Positions 47,332 through 57,301 of a DNA stretch of 64,000 nt are shown here, piece by piece. Origin of the DNA: Cylindrospermopsis curvispora GIHE-G1. GTDB lineage: Bacteria > Cyanobacteriota > Cyanobacteriia > Cyanobacteriales > Nostocaceae. Each line of letters starts with the position of its first letter. The stretch's first letter is position 1. The translations under genes were made by a program, and so were the position numbers. The DNA is taken from assembly GCF_014489415.1 (NCBI RefSeq), contig NZ_CP060822.1, forward strand, positions 3,085,501-3,149,500, written 5' to 3'. The notes under the pieces are model-generated. The model was not told the origin of the DNA. It saw only the letters and a list, made by a program, of their open reading frames with translations, and did not search any database.

Positions 47332-48594
47332 TTAAACTGCTGCTAGTTCAGGGTATATGCGATCAACTTTGCTCTCTTCTATATCCCTAGCATAAATTTC
47401 GCAGGAATTGTTGGGACTTTCAATTAGTTTAACCTTGTGCAATTTTGCTCCTAATTCCTCAATGGGCGATCGCACTACATTGGTAATATAAACAGCAATA
47501 TTTTCTGCAGTTGGTACAACCTCAGTAAAATAGGGGAGGTCTTGATTTAAGAAACTATGATCCATAGGTTCAATGACATAATGTTGAATTATCTGATTTA
47601 ATCCCACCAAATCAACACTCATTCCCGTAACTGGATCTATCTCCCCTTGAACCGTCACTTCCAAATAATAATTGTGTCCGTGACCATTAATGCGAGAGCA
47701 TTTGCCATAAATAGTCTGATTTTTCTCCAAACTAAGGGTAGGATCGGCCAACCGGTGTGCTGCGCTAAAACCCGTAGCTACACTGAAAAATATTTCTGAG
47801 TCCTTACCTTCATACTCTACCCACAAGTGGTCACTTTCAAATAATTTTACCCGGGACAATTTCACCCCCAGTTGACTAATGGGGAATTGCAGCAAATCAC
47901 TCATGTATCGGGCAATATTTTCCGTAGTAGGAACTATATGGGATGTAGAAAAGTAGGGAATATCTTCATTAATACAGGAATGGTCAAATAATTCCAGGAT
48001 CTCCCGTTCTACAATTTCATGTAAACAGCCAAGGTCCACAATCATTCCCGTACGTCCATCCATTTCTCCTTCCACAGTCACTTCTAAATGATAATTATGT
48101 CCATGGGTACGGGTACATTTGCCATATTTTTCTGCACTTAGATTGGGTGCTAACCGATGTGCAGCGCTGAAATGACTTCTCACGGTTAAGGAACTTTTTT
48201 CCCCTTCATATTCTGTCCACAGTTGGGGATGTTCAAATAGCTGCACGCGCACCAAGGGTAAATGAGGTGCCAGACGGTTCCAAATTACCCTAGCAATATT
48301 CTCCGTGGTGGGTAGGGTGGCTTGAAATTCCTCCCACACCTCATTGAGGTAAGAAAAGTCCAGCTCGCTGGTAACTTCACTCTTAATTACCTGTTTCACA
48401 TCAGATAGATTAAGTACCATTCCATATTCATCCAGTTCACCCGACATGGAAATGAATAGCACGTAATTATGTCCATGTCCAGGAAATTTCGCACACGGAT
48501 CAAATTTTTCCACATTTTGCGCTTCACCAAGTTCTGGCAACCAATACCGACGACTTGCCGAAAATTGGGCGCGCCTATTTATGATACATTCCAT
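47332..48594 (-). CDS. Triple-domain 6-pyruvoyl-tetrahydropterin synthase/QueD-like protein
   Basis: 420 aa holding three tandem T-fold (PTPS/QueD) domains: about residues 1-132, 133-265 and 266-405. Domains 2 and 3 have all zinc ligands (FSAAHRL with HGHNY), the catalytic Cys (YGKC) and the PTxENIA motif. Domain 1 keeps Cys and HGHNY (FDPCAKFPGHGHNY), but the first zinc His is replaced by Arg (FSASRRYW; codon CGT, one base from His). The usual family members are single-domain (about 120-150 aa). The substrate (pterin or 7-deazaguanine precursor) is not decided by the sequence. ATG 48594. Confidence 0.85.
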   Translation of the reverse strand: MECIINRRAQFSASRRYWLPELGEAQNVEKFDPCAKFPGHGHNYVLFISMSGELDEYGMVLNLSDVKQVIKSEVTSELDFSYLNEVWEEFQATLPTTENIARVIWNRLAPHLPLVRVQLFEHPQLWTEYEGEKSSLTVRSHFSAAHRLAPNLSAEKYGKCTRTHGHNYHLEVTVEGEMDGRTGMIVDLGCLHEIVEREILELFDHSCINEDIPYFSTSHIVPTTENIARYMSDLLQFPISQLGVKLSRVKLFESDHLWVEYEGKDSEIFFSVATGFSAAHRLADPTLSLEKNQTIYGKCSRINGHGHNYYLEVTVQGEIDPVTGMSVDLVGLNQIIQHYVIEPMDHSFLNQDLPYFTEVVPTAENIAVYITNVVRSPIEELGAKLHKVKLIESPNNSCEIYARDIEESKVDRIYPELAAV

Positions 48595-48682
48595 GATTGC
48601 ACTAAGAACGGATTTTAATATTTCTTTATCTTTGACTGCTTTCAGTGTAGTCTAATTTGTTGCAGGTTGACAACTTACCAAG

Positions 48683-48710
48683 AAAAAGGGTAGGACTTTA
48701 TTCCTACCCT
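48683..48710 (-). terminator. Rho-independent terminator of tkt
   Basis: On the minus strand a 9-bp perfect stem (AGGGTAGGA/TCCTACCCT, loop ATAAAG) is followed directly by TTTTTC, 29 bp after the transketolase stop codon. This is the best intrinsic terminator seen in the window. Confidence 0.8.
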
Positions 48711-48738
48711 GCATATAACCATTAAATATCTTAGGTGA

Positions 48739-50751
48739 CTAACCTAACAATGCTTGAGCTTTAGCTACCACATTGTCAACGGTAAATCCAAATTTCTCCA
48801 GACAAATGCCACCTGGCGCAGAAGCACCAAATCTGTCAATACTAACAGCATCACCTTCAATTCCAATATATTTGTGCCAGCCAAAACTGCTTCCAGCTTC
48901 TACAGCGAGACGCTTGGTTACTGCTTTTGGTAGTACAGACTCTTTATAGGAACTATCTTGCTCTTCAAACAAGTCTGTAGAAGGCATAGAAACTACGCGC
49001 ACCTTCTTACCTGTAGCAGTTAGTTTTTCAGCAGCACCTACACAGAGACTTAACTCTGAACCTGTGCCAATAAGGATGATATCTGGTGTACCTTGAGAAT
49101 CTAGAATGATATAACCACCCTTAGTCACACCCTCCACGGATGTACCTGCTAAGTTGGGAACATTTTGTCTAGTGAAAGCCAACAGGGTAGGAGCATTTTG
49201 CTTAGCTCTGGTAATAGCTACGGTATAAGCTCCAGAAGATTCATTGCCATCAGCAGGACGAATCACTGTCAGGTTAGGAATCGCACGCAGAGAAGCTAAG
49301 GTTTCAATCGGTTGGTGGGTTGGACCATCTTCTCCCTGACCAATGGAGTCGTGAGTCATCACCCAAATTACTCCAGCTTCAGACAAAGCAGACAAGCGAA
49401 TAGCAGCCCGCATATAGTCAGTGAATATTAGGAAAGTCGCACCATAAGGAATCAAACCTGAGCCATGTAAAGCCATACCATTACAGATGGCACCCATAGC
49501 ATGTTCTCTGACCCCGAAGTGAATATTACGGTTTTGGAATTGACCCTTTTGGAAGTCTCCTTCACCCTTAATTTCCGTTAGGTTGGAGTGGGTGAGGTCA
49601 GCAGAACCACCAATCAGTTCTGGTAAAACCCCAGCCAATTTATTCAGACAGGTTTCCGAATGTTTCCGGGTGGGTAATGCTTTGTCTGCTGCTGTGTAGG
49701 TGGGGAGAACTTGATTCCAACCATCGGGCAATTTACCACTGAGCAGACGTTCAAATTCCGCTGCTTCTTGGGGGTATTTAGCTTTGTAGTCGGCAAAAGC
49801 CTTATTCCACTCCTTCTCATAATCAGCACCACGACCTACTGCTTTACCTAGGTGACTAATTACATCTTGGGGAACCACAAAAGGTTCATATTCCCAACCT
49901 AGGTTTTTGCGGGTTAAAGCTACTTCATCACCACCCAAAGCCGCACCATGAACACCCGCTGTATTGGCCTTGTTAGGGGAACCATAACCAATGGTAGTTG
50001 TTACCTTAATCATGGTTGGTTTGTCCTTAACCGCTTTTGCTGCTTCTATAGCTGATGCGATCGCATTTATGTCGGTATTACCATTTTCCACATGGAGCAC
50101 GTGCCATCCATAAGCTTCAAAACGTTTGGACACATCTTCAGTAAAAGCCACATCTGTAGAACCATCGATGGAGATATGGTTATCGTCATAGAGAGCAATT
50201 AGCTTACCCAATCCGTAGTGACCAGCCAAGGAAGCTGCCTCACCGGACACACCTTCCATATTACATCCATCACCAAGAATAACATAAGTGTAGTGGTCTA
50301 CAATAGTGGATCCGGGTTTGTTAAATTTAGCAGCTAGGTGAGCTTCCGCCATAGCCAAACCAACCGCATTAGCAATTCCCTGACCCAAAGGACCAGTAGT
50401 TACCTCTACACCTGGTGTTTCAAAATTTTCTGGATGTCCAGGAGTTCTAGAACCCCATTGACGAAATTGTTTAATATCCTCAATGGTGACGCTATCATAA
50501 CCTGTAAGATACAGCATAGCATACTGCAACATACAACCATGACCAGCGGATAAGACAAAACGATCCCTATTAAACCAGCGAGGATTTTTAGGGTTGTAGC
50601 GCATGAACTTATCCCACAGCACGAAAGCCATAGGAGCAGCTCCCATGGGGAGTCCAGGGTGTCCAGACTTAGATTTTTCTATAGCATCAACAGCTAAGAA
50701 ACGAATTGAGTTAATACAAAGTTCTTCGAGGGATTGGGTTACAACAGCCAT
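48739..50751 (-). CDS. tkt: Transketolase
   Basis: 670 aa, normal length. A thiamine-diphosphate enzyme of the Calvin cycle and pentose-phosphate pathway. The TPP-binding region [19 protein letters not shown] is visible. So are [14 protein letters not shown], the pyrimidine-domain motif [19 protein letters not shown] and the C-terminal [17 protein letters not shown]. It lies downstream of fabF on the same strand (228 bp gap), an arrangement known in several cyanobacteria. Confidence 0.97.
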   Translation of the reverse strand: MAVVTQSLEELCINSIRFLAVDAIEKSKSGHPGLPMGAAPMAFVLWDKFMRYNPKNPRWFNRDRFVLSAGHGCMLQYAMLYLTGYDSVTIEDIKQFRQWGSRTPGHPENFETPGVEVTTGPLGQGIANAVGLAMAEAHLAAKFNKPGSTIVDHYTYVILGDGCNMEGVSGEAASLAGHYGLGKLIALYDDNHISIDGSTDVAFTEDVSKRFEAYGWHVLHVENGNTDINAIASAIEAAKAVKDKPTMIKVTTTIGYGSPNKANTAGVHGAALGGDEVALTRKNLGWEYEPFVVPQDVISHLGKAVGRGADYEKEWNKAFADYKAKYPQEAAEFERLLSGKLPDGWNQVLPTYTAADKALPTRKHSETCLNKLAGVLPELIGGSADLTHSNLTEIKGEGDFQKGQFQNRNIHFGVREHAMGAICNGMALHGSGLIPYGATFLIFTDYMRAAIRLSALSEAGVIWVMTHDSIGQGEDGPTHQPIETLASLRAIPNLTVIRPADGNESSGAYTVAITRAKQNAPTLLAFTRQNVPNLAGTSVEGVTKGGYIILDSQGTPDIILIGTGSELSLCVGAAEKLTATGKKVRVVSMPSTDLFEEQDSSYKESVLPKAVTKRLAVEAGSSFGWHKYIGIEGDAVSIDRFGASAPGGICLEKFGFTVDNVVAKAQALLG

Positions 50752-50979
50752 AATCTCTTGTTTTTAAGGATGGGTGAGGAATTTTTGATAGCTTGGCTTT
50801 TTGCCTGGGGGACATTATTTAATGATCCCAGCACTTATATCATCCCATTTTGGCTGTAGATGGACAAGCGGGATCTGATGAGTTTTTAGTAGTTCTTGGT
50901 GATGAATCTGAGCTGGGTTGCAAGGAGGGGGGTGAGTAAGTATATAGTTAGTCTCAACTTTCCACTCCCCCCATATTAC

Positions 50980-52227
50980 CTAATGGTACTTCCTAAAAGC
51001 AATAGTCACATTATGACCGCCAAAACCAAAGGAGTTAGATAGGGCCACTTCCACCCTTACTTCACGGCTTTTATGGGGTACATAATCTAAATCACAACTT
51101 GGATCTGGATTATCCAAGTGTATTGTAGGGGGGACATGATCCTTGGCGATCGCCAGAATTGTAGCCACAGCTTCGATTCCTCCCGAACCACCCAATAGAT
51201 GACCGGTCATAGATTTAGTGGAACTAATTGGGATATTATAAGCATAATCACCCAAAGCCTTTTTAATAGCTGCAGTTTCTGTGACATCATTAGCTGAGGT
51301 GCTAGTACCATGAGCATTGATATAACTAATCATAGCTGGTGTTAGTTCACCATCTCTCATGGCCAATTCCATAGCCCTAGCAGCACCTGAACCACCTGGT
51401 ACGGGAGAGGTAATATGATAAGCATCACAGGTCATGCCATAACCTACCATTTCCCCATAGATTCGCGCCCCTCTAGTCAAAGCATGTTCCAACTCTTCCA
51501 GAATTAGAATTCCTGAACCTTCCCCCATTACAAACCCATCCCTATCCCGATCAAATGGACGACAGGCTGTTTCAGGATCATTTTTAGTAGATAAAGCCCT
51601 AGCAGCAGCAAATCCAGCCACAGAAAGAGGTGTAATTGCCGCCTCCGTACCCCCACAAATCATTGCTTGGGCATATCCATTTTGAATAATCCGAAAAGCA
51701 TCGCCAATAGCGTTAGACCCAGCAGCACAAGCGGTAACCGCACAGGAATTGGGACCTTTAGCACCCGTATGGATTGCTGTTAATCCTGCGGCCATATTAG
51801 CAATCATCATCGGGATCATAAATGGACTACACCGATCTGGACCTTTATTCAGGTATACAGTCTGCTGATCCTCCAACACCTTAATTCCCCCCACGCCCGA
51901 ACCGATCATGACACCTATATGTTCGGCATTGAGTTCATTGATAACTAATTGCGCGTCCGAAAGAGCTTGCTTGGCCGCCGCAATGCCAAATTGAGCAAAC
52001 CGGTCTGTACGTTTAGCTTCTTTCTTCTCCATGTAATCACAGGGGTCAAATTTCTTCACCTCTCCCGCGATTCGGCAGTCGTGCTTGGACGGATCAAATG
52101 CTGTGATGTAGTCTATCCCATTCCTTCCGTCTAAGAGTCCTTCCCAATATTCCCAGGGTGTTTTACCAATAGGTGTAATCGCGCCAACACCTGTTACAAC
52201 AACGCGTTTACGTTTATAGTCTGTCAT
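50980..52227 (-). CDS. fabF: 3-oxoacyl-ACP synthase II (KASII)
   Basis: 415 aa. Elongates acyl-ACP in fatty-acid synthesis. The catalytic Cys in TACAAGSNAIGDA, the two His in NAHGTSTSANDVTET and TKSMTGHLLGGSGG, and the final NSFGFGGHN are all present. It follows acpP on the same strand (159 bp), the standard acpP-fabF pair. Confidence 0.97.
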   Translation of the reverse strand: MTDYKRKRVVVTGVGAITPIGKTPWEYWEGLLDGRNGIDYITAFDPSKHDCRIAGEVKKFDPCDYMEKKEAKRTDRFAQFGIAAAKQALSDAQLVINELNAEHIGVMIGSGVGGIKVLEDQQTVYLNKGPDRCSPFMIPMMIANMAAGLTAIHTGAKGPNSCAVTACAAGSNAIGDAFRIIQNGYAQAMICGGTEAAITPLSVAGFAAARALSTKNDPETACRPFDRDRDGFVMGEGSGILILEELEHALTRGARIYGEMVGYGMTCDAYHITSPVPGGSGAARAMELAMRDGELTPAMISYINAHGTSTSANDVTETAAIKKALGDYAYNIPISSTKSMTGHLLGGSGGIEAVATILAIAKDHVPPTIHLDNPDPSCDLDYVPHKSREVRVEVALSNSFGFGGHNVTIAFRKYH

Positions 52228-52386
52228 GATTCAGTTAAAGGTGGCAAAAAGCGGCAGATATTTTTATTTGAAAAGTACTTGTTGGCTATTTACAAGCCAG
52301 CATACTTAGTGATTAGCACTGGTCGGTTTTTGATGGGTACTAACTGCTAATTAGCTAGCCATGAAAACCAGACCCCATCCAATCAC

Positions 52387-52638
52387 TTATGACTTAGCAA
52401 TAGCAATTTGATTATCTATGTAATCTACTGCTTCCTGAACTGTAGTAATTTTTTCAGCAGCTTCATCGGGAATTTCCACTTCAAACTCCTCTTCCAGGGC
52501 CATTACTAATTCCACAGTATCCAAAGAATCCGCCTGCAAGTCATTGGCAAAATTTGCTTGGGGGACAACTTTTTCAGGATCAACACTGAGTTGCGCAGCC
52601 ACAATTTCCTTCACTTTTTTAAGGGTACTCTCGCTCAT
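52387..52638 (-). CDS. acpP: Acyl carrier protein of fatty-acid synthesis
   Basis: 83 aa from ATG 52638 ([17 protein letters not shown]); the frame is open further upstream, but the family starts here. The phosphopantetheine Ser is in [14 protein letters not shown], and acidic helix [18 protein letters not shown] follows. Carries acyl chains for FabF and the other fatty-acid enzymes. It is clearly different from the secondary-metabolism ACP at 44292. Confidence 0.97.
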   Translation of the reverse strand: MSESTLKKVKEIVAAQLSVDPEKVVPQANFANDLQADSLDTVELVMALEEEFEVEIPDEAAEKITTVQEAVDYIDNQIAIAKS

Positions 52639-52818
52639 ATAACAAACATTCCTTAACTTCTTGCTGGATCTGCTCACGGTGGACAATTTGTCCTGAGCAT
52701 ATACATATTATCGGAAAGGGTGGTAACTAGCTAGTATTTTTCCAACTATCTACGTGCTATAATCCCCCATAAGGCAATCCCATGGGGAGACGCCAATTAT
52801 TTATTGCTTCTTACACTC

Positions 52819-53709
52819 ATGCTCAAATACGCCTACTACCCTGGTTGTGTAGCCCAGGGTGCTTGTCGGGAGCTGGATATTTCCACTCGTGCTGTGACCC
52901 AATCTTTGGGCATTGAACTGGTGGAAATCAAAAAAGCCGCCTGCTGTGGTTCGGGGACCTTTAAGGAAGATTCCCAATTGTTAGAGGACACTGTTAACGC
53001 TCGCAATATAGCCTTAGCAGAAGAACTGAACTTGCCTTTGCTAACTCACTGTAGCACTTGCCAGGGTGTCCTCGGTCGTGTCAATGAACGACTTAAACAT
53101 TGTCAGGAACATAATCCGGTCTATTTAAACCAAATTAATGGACTGTTAACAAAAGAAAACTGTTCCCCTTACCAGGGTAACACAGAAGTCAAACACATTT
53201 TATATGCTCTGATTCAAGACTATGGTTTGGAGAAAATAGCCGAGCGTCTGACTCGTAAATTAAGCAATCTTAAATGTGCTGCATTTTATGGTTGTTATTT
53301 ACTGCGTTCAGAGAAACATACCAAGGAAGATCCCTTTCACCCTGAAGGAATGGAAAACATATTTAGGGTTTTAGGTGCAACCCCAGTATATTATCGTGGC
53401 AGAAATCAATGTTGTGGTTGGCCTCTTGCTAGCTACGGCACGAATGAGTCTTTTAAAATGGCAGGAATGCACATTGAAGAAGCTCTATCCCAAGGTGCGG
53501 ATTGTATTGTGACACCTTGTCCCCTTTGTCATTTGAACTTAGATTCTCGTCAACCTGAAATTGAGAAAGTAATATCGAAAAAACTGCAATTGCCAATTTT
53601 ACATTTACCCCAATTAATTGCCCTGGGTCTGGGAATTAGTCCCCAACTACTAGGTTTGGAACGTCATATTGTTTCCACCAAACCAGTTTTGGAAAAGTTA
53701 GGACTCTGA
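52819..53709 (+). CDS. HdrB-like CCG-domain protein
   Basis: 296 aa from ATG 52819 (a TTG five codons upstream is possible). Two cysteine-rich CCG domains: first PGC, AACCGSGTF and HCSTCQGVLG; second YGCYLLR, NQCCGWPLASYG and TPCPLCHLNLD. These bind special Fe-S clusters in heterodisulfide-reductase subunit B and in the type-E succinate dehydrogenase subunit. In cyanobacteria the homologue is commonly annotated as CoB-CoM heterodisulfide-reductase subunit B family and may function with SdhA/SdhB; this is inference. It is divergent from acpP. Confidence 0.88.
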   Translation: MLKYAYYPGCVAQGACRELDISTRAVTQSLGIELVEIKKAACCGSGTFKEDSQLLEDTVNARNIALAEELNLPLLTHCSTCQGVLGRVNERLKHCQEHNPVYLNQINGLLTKENCSPYQGNTEVKHILYALIQDYGLEKIAERLTRKLSNLKCAAFYGCYLLRSEKHTKEDPFHPEGMENIFRVLGATPVYYRGRNQCCGWPLASYGTNESFKMAGMHIEEALSQGADCIVTPCPLCHLNLDSRQPEIEKVISKKLQLPILHLPQLIALGLGISPQLLGLERHIVSTKPVLEKLGL

Positions 53710-53715
53710 TTACCA

Positions 53716-54513
53716 TTACTGCGGTGAGAGAGAAACCTCCGGTAATTTTGCACCACACTTTTTACAAAACACAGCGTCACCATCATGAAAAGCTAAACCA
53801 CAACTTGAACAAGTCTTCTCTACCTGATTAGAGGTTTTTAAAAATCTTTTAATCAAATCCCCCACTTGCCAAGGAATCAAGGCCACACCTGTTAAAATCA
53901 TGAACACAGTTAATAAGCGCCCCCACTCAGAAACAGGTGTGACATCCCCAAATCCCACAGTTGTCATGGTGACCACCGAGAAATAAAAAGCATCTAAAAA
54001 GGTGCTAAACCGTTCGGAGTTAATGGGGTGTTCAACCTGATAAATCAAACCTGAATACACAAAAATGATGGCAAATAAGGTAAATAATATCCGAGCAAAA
54101 ATCACACTATCTTCACTAATACTAAAAAATAGAAACTTTTTATCTATGAACCTGAGTAATCTTAAAATTCTTAACCATCTGAGTAATCTAATAAATCTAA
54201 TATCCACCAACCCAATAAAGTATGGGATAATTGCCATTAGATCAATGATTGAATAAAAACTAAAAAAATATTTGCCTTTCTGCTTTGCGCTCCATAAACG
54301 CAATAGGTACTCCCCGGTAAATATGAATAGTATACAGGTATTCAACCCATTCAGTTCTATGCGAGCATCAAGGGAAATATTATAGGTTTCTGCTACAAAT
54401 ATTCCCGATGACAACAAGACTAATAATGCTATTACGAAATTAATTGCCTGGCCAACTGGGGTTGTTAAATCTGTTAAATAAAATTGGATTTTCTCCCTAT
54501 TGAATAGGTTCAT
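53716..54513 (-). CDS. Six-TM potassium channel (Kv-like) with C-terminal zinc ribbon
   Basis: 265 aa from ATG 54513 (TTG two codons earlier also open). Six hydrophobic segments: S1 near AINFVIALLVLLSSGIFVA; an S4-like segment with regularly spaced Arg (FIRLLRWLRILRLLRFI); the pore helix and selectivity filter TMTTVGFGDVTPVS; and S6 LLTVFMILTGVALIPWQV. The cytoplasmic tail carries two CxxC pairs (CSSCG and CKKCG), a zinc ribbon instead of the common RCK or cyclic-nucleotide domain. TVGFGD indicates K+ selectivity. Converges with the HdrB-like gene, only 6 bp apart. Confidence 0.9.
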   Translation of the reverse strand: MNLFNREKIQFYLTDLTTPVGQAINFVIALLVLLSSGIFVAETYNISLDARIELNGLNTCILFIFTGEYLLRLWSAKQKGKYFFSFYSIIDLMAIIPYFIGLVDIRFIRLLRWLRILRLLRFIDKKFLFFSISEDSVIFARILFTLFAIIFVYSGLIYQVEHPINSERFSTFLDAFYFSVVTMTTVGFGDVTPVSEWGRLLTVFMILTGVALIPWQVGDLIKRFLKTSNQVEKTCSSCGLAFHDGDAVFCKKCGAKLPEVSLSPQ

Positions 54514-54592
54514 AATCAATTTTTATCACTTGTTTTGTACCTTAGAATAAGCAAGTTGCCTTATTATGTCCCCATTGTACCTGCAAAACCTA

Positions 54593-55123
54593 TTACCTGT
54601 CCTTGGGACGATTCCTCTTTTGAAATTGCTGCAATTGTGCTTTTTGCTCAGGAGTTAATACGGACTGGATTTGTTGTCTGGATGATGCTCTGATTTCCCG
54701 AATTTGATTTTTTTGCCCATCTGTTAAACCCAAAGAACGCAAAACATCACCCATGTGACCACGTCTTCCATGATATCTTGGCTTTGACTCACCAGGGTTG
54801 GGATATTCTATCTGGTGTTGTTTTACTGCTGCTTGGAATTTAATCTTTTGCTCCGGTGTGAGAATACCCTCAATTTTACTATGGGTATCACGACGGATTT
54901 CTCTTATTTTTGCCTGTTGCTCCGAGGTTAAATTCAACCTTTGAAATGGATCTCTTCTTTGTCTGGTTTGATTAACTTGTCTCTCAGCTTGTGCAATATT
55001 TGTATTGACTGGTGTTTTCATTAAGGGGGTTTTTTCACCAGCAAAAGCAACAGGGGAAATTCCCCCCACTATTAGCAAACTGACCAACCCAAAGCTAAAC
55101 ATTCCCCTAGTGCTAACTCTCAT
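54593..55123 (-). CDS. Spy/CpxP-like periplasmic protein with two LTxxQ motifs
   Basis: 176 aa. Signal peptide (residues 1-28, cleavage near VAFA), then two helical repeats carrying LTxxQ-type motifs: NLTSEQQAKIREIRRD with ILTPEQKIKFQ, and GLTDGQKNQIREIRAS with VLTPEQKAQLQ. This is the Spy/CpxP pattern. Those proteins act as ATP-independent periplasmic chaperones or stress sensors, or bind metals. Very basic C-terminus. No two-component system is adjacent. Confidence 0.85.
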   Translation of the reverse strand: MRVSTRGMFSFGLVSLLIVGGISPVAFAGEKTPLMKTPVNTNIAQAERQVNQTRQRRDPFQRLNLTSEQQAKIREIRRDTHSKIEGILTPEQKIKFQAAVKQHQIEYPNPGESKPRYHGRRGHMGDVLRSLGLTDGQKNQIREIRASSRQQIQSVLTPEQKAQLQQFQKRNRPKDR

Positions 55124-55216
55124 GGTTTTTCACCTCAATCAAATCAATTTTTATTCTATCTTTCCGGATTGACCCTGTTAACCTAAAATTAGTTCCCACC
55201 TTTTCGCATATTTTTC

Positions 55217-55250
55217 ATTAATATCTGGGTAGTTTTGGGTAGATATTAAT
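55217..55250. other. Hairpin between the deoxyhypusine-synthase-like and Spy-like genes
   Basis: ATTAATATCT (55217-55226) and AGATATTAAT (55241-55250) form a perfect 10-bp stem around a 14-base loop. It lies downstream of one minus-strand gene and upstream of the next. It may be a weak terminator or a leader structure; no U-run follows on the minus strand. Confidence 0.4.
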
Positions 55251-55271
55251 GAGCGGGACTAATATTATCTA

Positions 55272-56372
55272 TTATGCTTCCACTAGAACACGCTGTTTTG
55301 CTGCCAAATAGTCTTTTTGTAAGGTGTCTAATAACTCTTCTCGTCTGTCGTATAATCGTTTCAGAGATCGTGGTTGACCCTGATTTAATGCGTATGCTGT
55401 AATCAAAGGCAGGGCAATTGTACTATCAGTGTAACAAACTATTGTACTGGGCAACTCGTCAGGATCTATTTTACCCCAACTCACCGCTTCTGCTGGAGTT
55501 GCACCAGACAATCCACCAGTATCTGGACGCGCATCTGTAAATTGAACAAAGAAATCATGTCCTCTTTCTTCTAAACCCAGGACTTCGTGAATTTGTGGTT
55601 GGGTCTGAAGGAGAAAGTTTTTGGGACTTCCACCACCCAGAATCACCGCTGCACTTTTCCCCTCTCCTTCCCTTGCTCCGTAAGCAATAGCCGCAGTTTC
55701 ATTTACATCAATGGCTGGATCTAATACCAGCTTTGAACCCTCTAATGCCAAGGCTGCTACATTCATCCCTATAGAACTATCACCGGGAGAAGAAGTATAA
55801 ATAGGAACGCCATATTCATAAGCTGTAGCTAGGAGACAGGAATTTTCTACCCCCAACTGCTTTTCCACTTCTCGTACATATTTGCCAAGCAGGTAGTGAA
55901 ATTCAGCCGTTCCCATGCGCTTTTGAAAGGGTTCTGCTTGCAATATTTTACGAATAAAAGCATCAGTTTCTAGTAGCACATCATAACCGAAGATAATGTC
56001 ATAAATTCGGATTGTTCCCTCTTCCCGTAATTTAACATCATCCAAAAAGGGACTACCTGCAAACAGGTCAAAACCTAAACCATAGTGCATATCATGATAA
56101 AGATTGGCACCGGTGCTAATCATCCAGTCGATATAACCATGACGAATTAAAGGAGCTAAAGCGGAAACACCAAATCCTGCTGGTGTCATAGCACCAGAAA
56201 GACTTAATCCCACCGTTACACCCGGTTGGAATATATCCTCAGTTAGTAATTTACACGCCTCTCTTAACCGAGCTGAATTATAAGCAGTGAAGTAGTTATT
56301 AATTAAGTCAACTACACTAATATTCGATGAAATTGGTGCGGGTGCAATTTTTTTACCTTGTTTCTTTGACAT
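55272..56372 (-). CDS. Deoxyhypusine synthase-like protein
   Basis: 366 aa. It matches the deoxyhypusine-synthase family throughout: [15 protein letters not shown], the NAD-binding [25 protein letters not shown], and the active-site Lys segment [14 protein letters not shown]. Bacteria lack hypusine, so the bacterial homologue is thought to use its aminobutyl-transfer chemistry for polyamine synthesis, such as homospermidine-type products. For this protein that is inference. The length is right and the active-site Lys is intact. No polyamine gene is adjacent. Confidence 0.88.
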   Translation of the reverse strand: MSKKQGKKIAPAPISSNISVVDLINNYFTAYNSARLREACKLLTEDIFQPGVTVGLSLSGAMTPAGFGVSALAPLIRHGYIDWMISTGANLYHDMHYGLGFDLFAGSPFLDDVKLREEGTIRIYDIIFGYDVLLETDAFIRKILQAEPFQKRMGTAEFHYLLGKYVREVEKQLGVENSCLLATAYEYGVPIYTSSPGDSSIGMNVAALALEGSKLVLDPAIDVNETAAIAYGAREGEGKSAAVILGGGSPKNFLLQTQPQIHEVLGLEERGHDFFVQFTDARPDTGGLSGATPAEAVSWGKIDPDELPSTIVCYTDSTIALPLITAYALNQGQPRSLKRLYDRREELLDTLQKDYLAAKQRVLVEA

Positions 56373-56479
56373 TTTTTCACTTTCCCATAGTCAGTATTCC
56401 GATTCTAATGATATGAGAGATAATATGAGATATTTGGAGGCTTAATTTTTTCCAGTTCTCATGGGATGAAGATACACGG

Positions 56480-57157
56480 ATGAGTAGAAACACATCGGAT
56501 CAGTTGGGCGAGGATCAAGAAATTGGTAGGTTGATTGATGAGGTCATGTCATCATCCTTGAGCGATGAGCAGTACCGTCAGAAAATGCAGCGTCGTAAAC
56601 AGATACAAGATCAACGTATAGCGGATGCCATTCCTCAAAAGGGGTTAATTATAGTTAATACTGGTCATGGCAAGGGGAAAACCACTGCTGCTTTGGGTAT
56701 GATAGTAAGAGCACTGGGACATGGATATAAAGTGGCAATTGTGCAATTTATTAAAGGTGCTTGGGAACCATCAGAAAAGCGGGTTTTTAGCTCCTGGTCC
56801 GATCAACTGGAATTTCATGCCATGGGTGAGGGTTTTACCTGGGAAACCCAAGACCGGGACAGGGACTTAGATAAGGCTAATGTTGCTTGGGAGAAGTCTT
56901 TAGAGTTTATTCGCCATCCTGAGTTTCACTTGGTTTTGTTAGACGAAATTAATATTGCCCTAAAACTTGGTTATTTAAAGGTGGATCAAGTTTTAGCAGG
57001 TTTAGCTGAAAAACCCCCTGATAAGCACGTCATTTTAACTGGTCGGGGCGCTCCACCAGCTTTAATTGAAAAAGCGGATTTAGTTACGGAAATGACTCTG
57101 ATCAAACACCCATTTAAGGATCAAGGAGTTAAAGCTCAACCAGGAATTGAGTATTAG
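56480..57157 (+). CDS. cobO: Cob(I)yrinic acid a,c-diamide adenosyltransferase
   Basis: 225 aa. CobO/BtuR/CobA type: P-loop NTGHGKGKTTAALGM, then VQFIKGAWEPSE, LLDEINIALKLGYL and HVILTGRGAP. It transfers the adenosyl group from ATP to the corrinoid cobalt in adenosylcobalamin synthesis. The N-terminal about 50 residues are charged. It is divergent from the deoxyhypusine-synthase-like gene. No cobalamin riboswitch was recognised in the 107-bp upstream gap. Confidence 0.95.
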   Translation: MSRNTSDQLGEDQEIGRLIDEVMSSSLSDEQYRQKMQRRKQIQDQRIADAIPQKGLIIVNTGHGKGKTTAALGMIVRALGHGYKVAIVQFIKGAWEPSEKRVFSSWSDQLEFHAMGEGFTWETQDRDRDLDKANVAWEKSLEFIRHPEFHLVLLDEINIALKLGYLKVDQVLAGLAEKPPDKHVILTGRGAPPALIEKADLVTEMTLIKHPFKDQGVKAQPGIEY

Positions 57158-57301
57158 TGGTGACAGAAATTCTAAATTTAGACCGTCTCGTAGGTTGGGT
57201 TGAGGAACGAAACCCAACAAATTATGACGATAATTAATTTTCCAGATCGCCCAACCTGCATTCCTGCATTATTTATAATTGCTGGTTTGGCGGTCTGTCA
57301 A

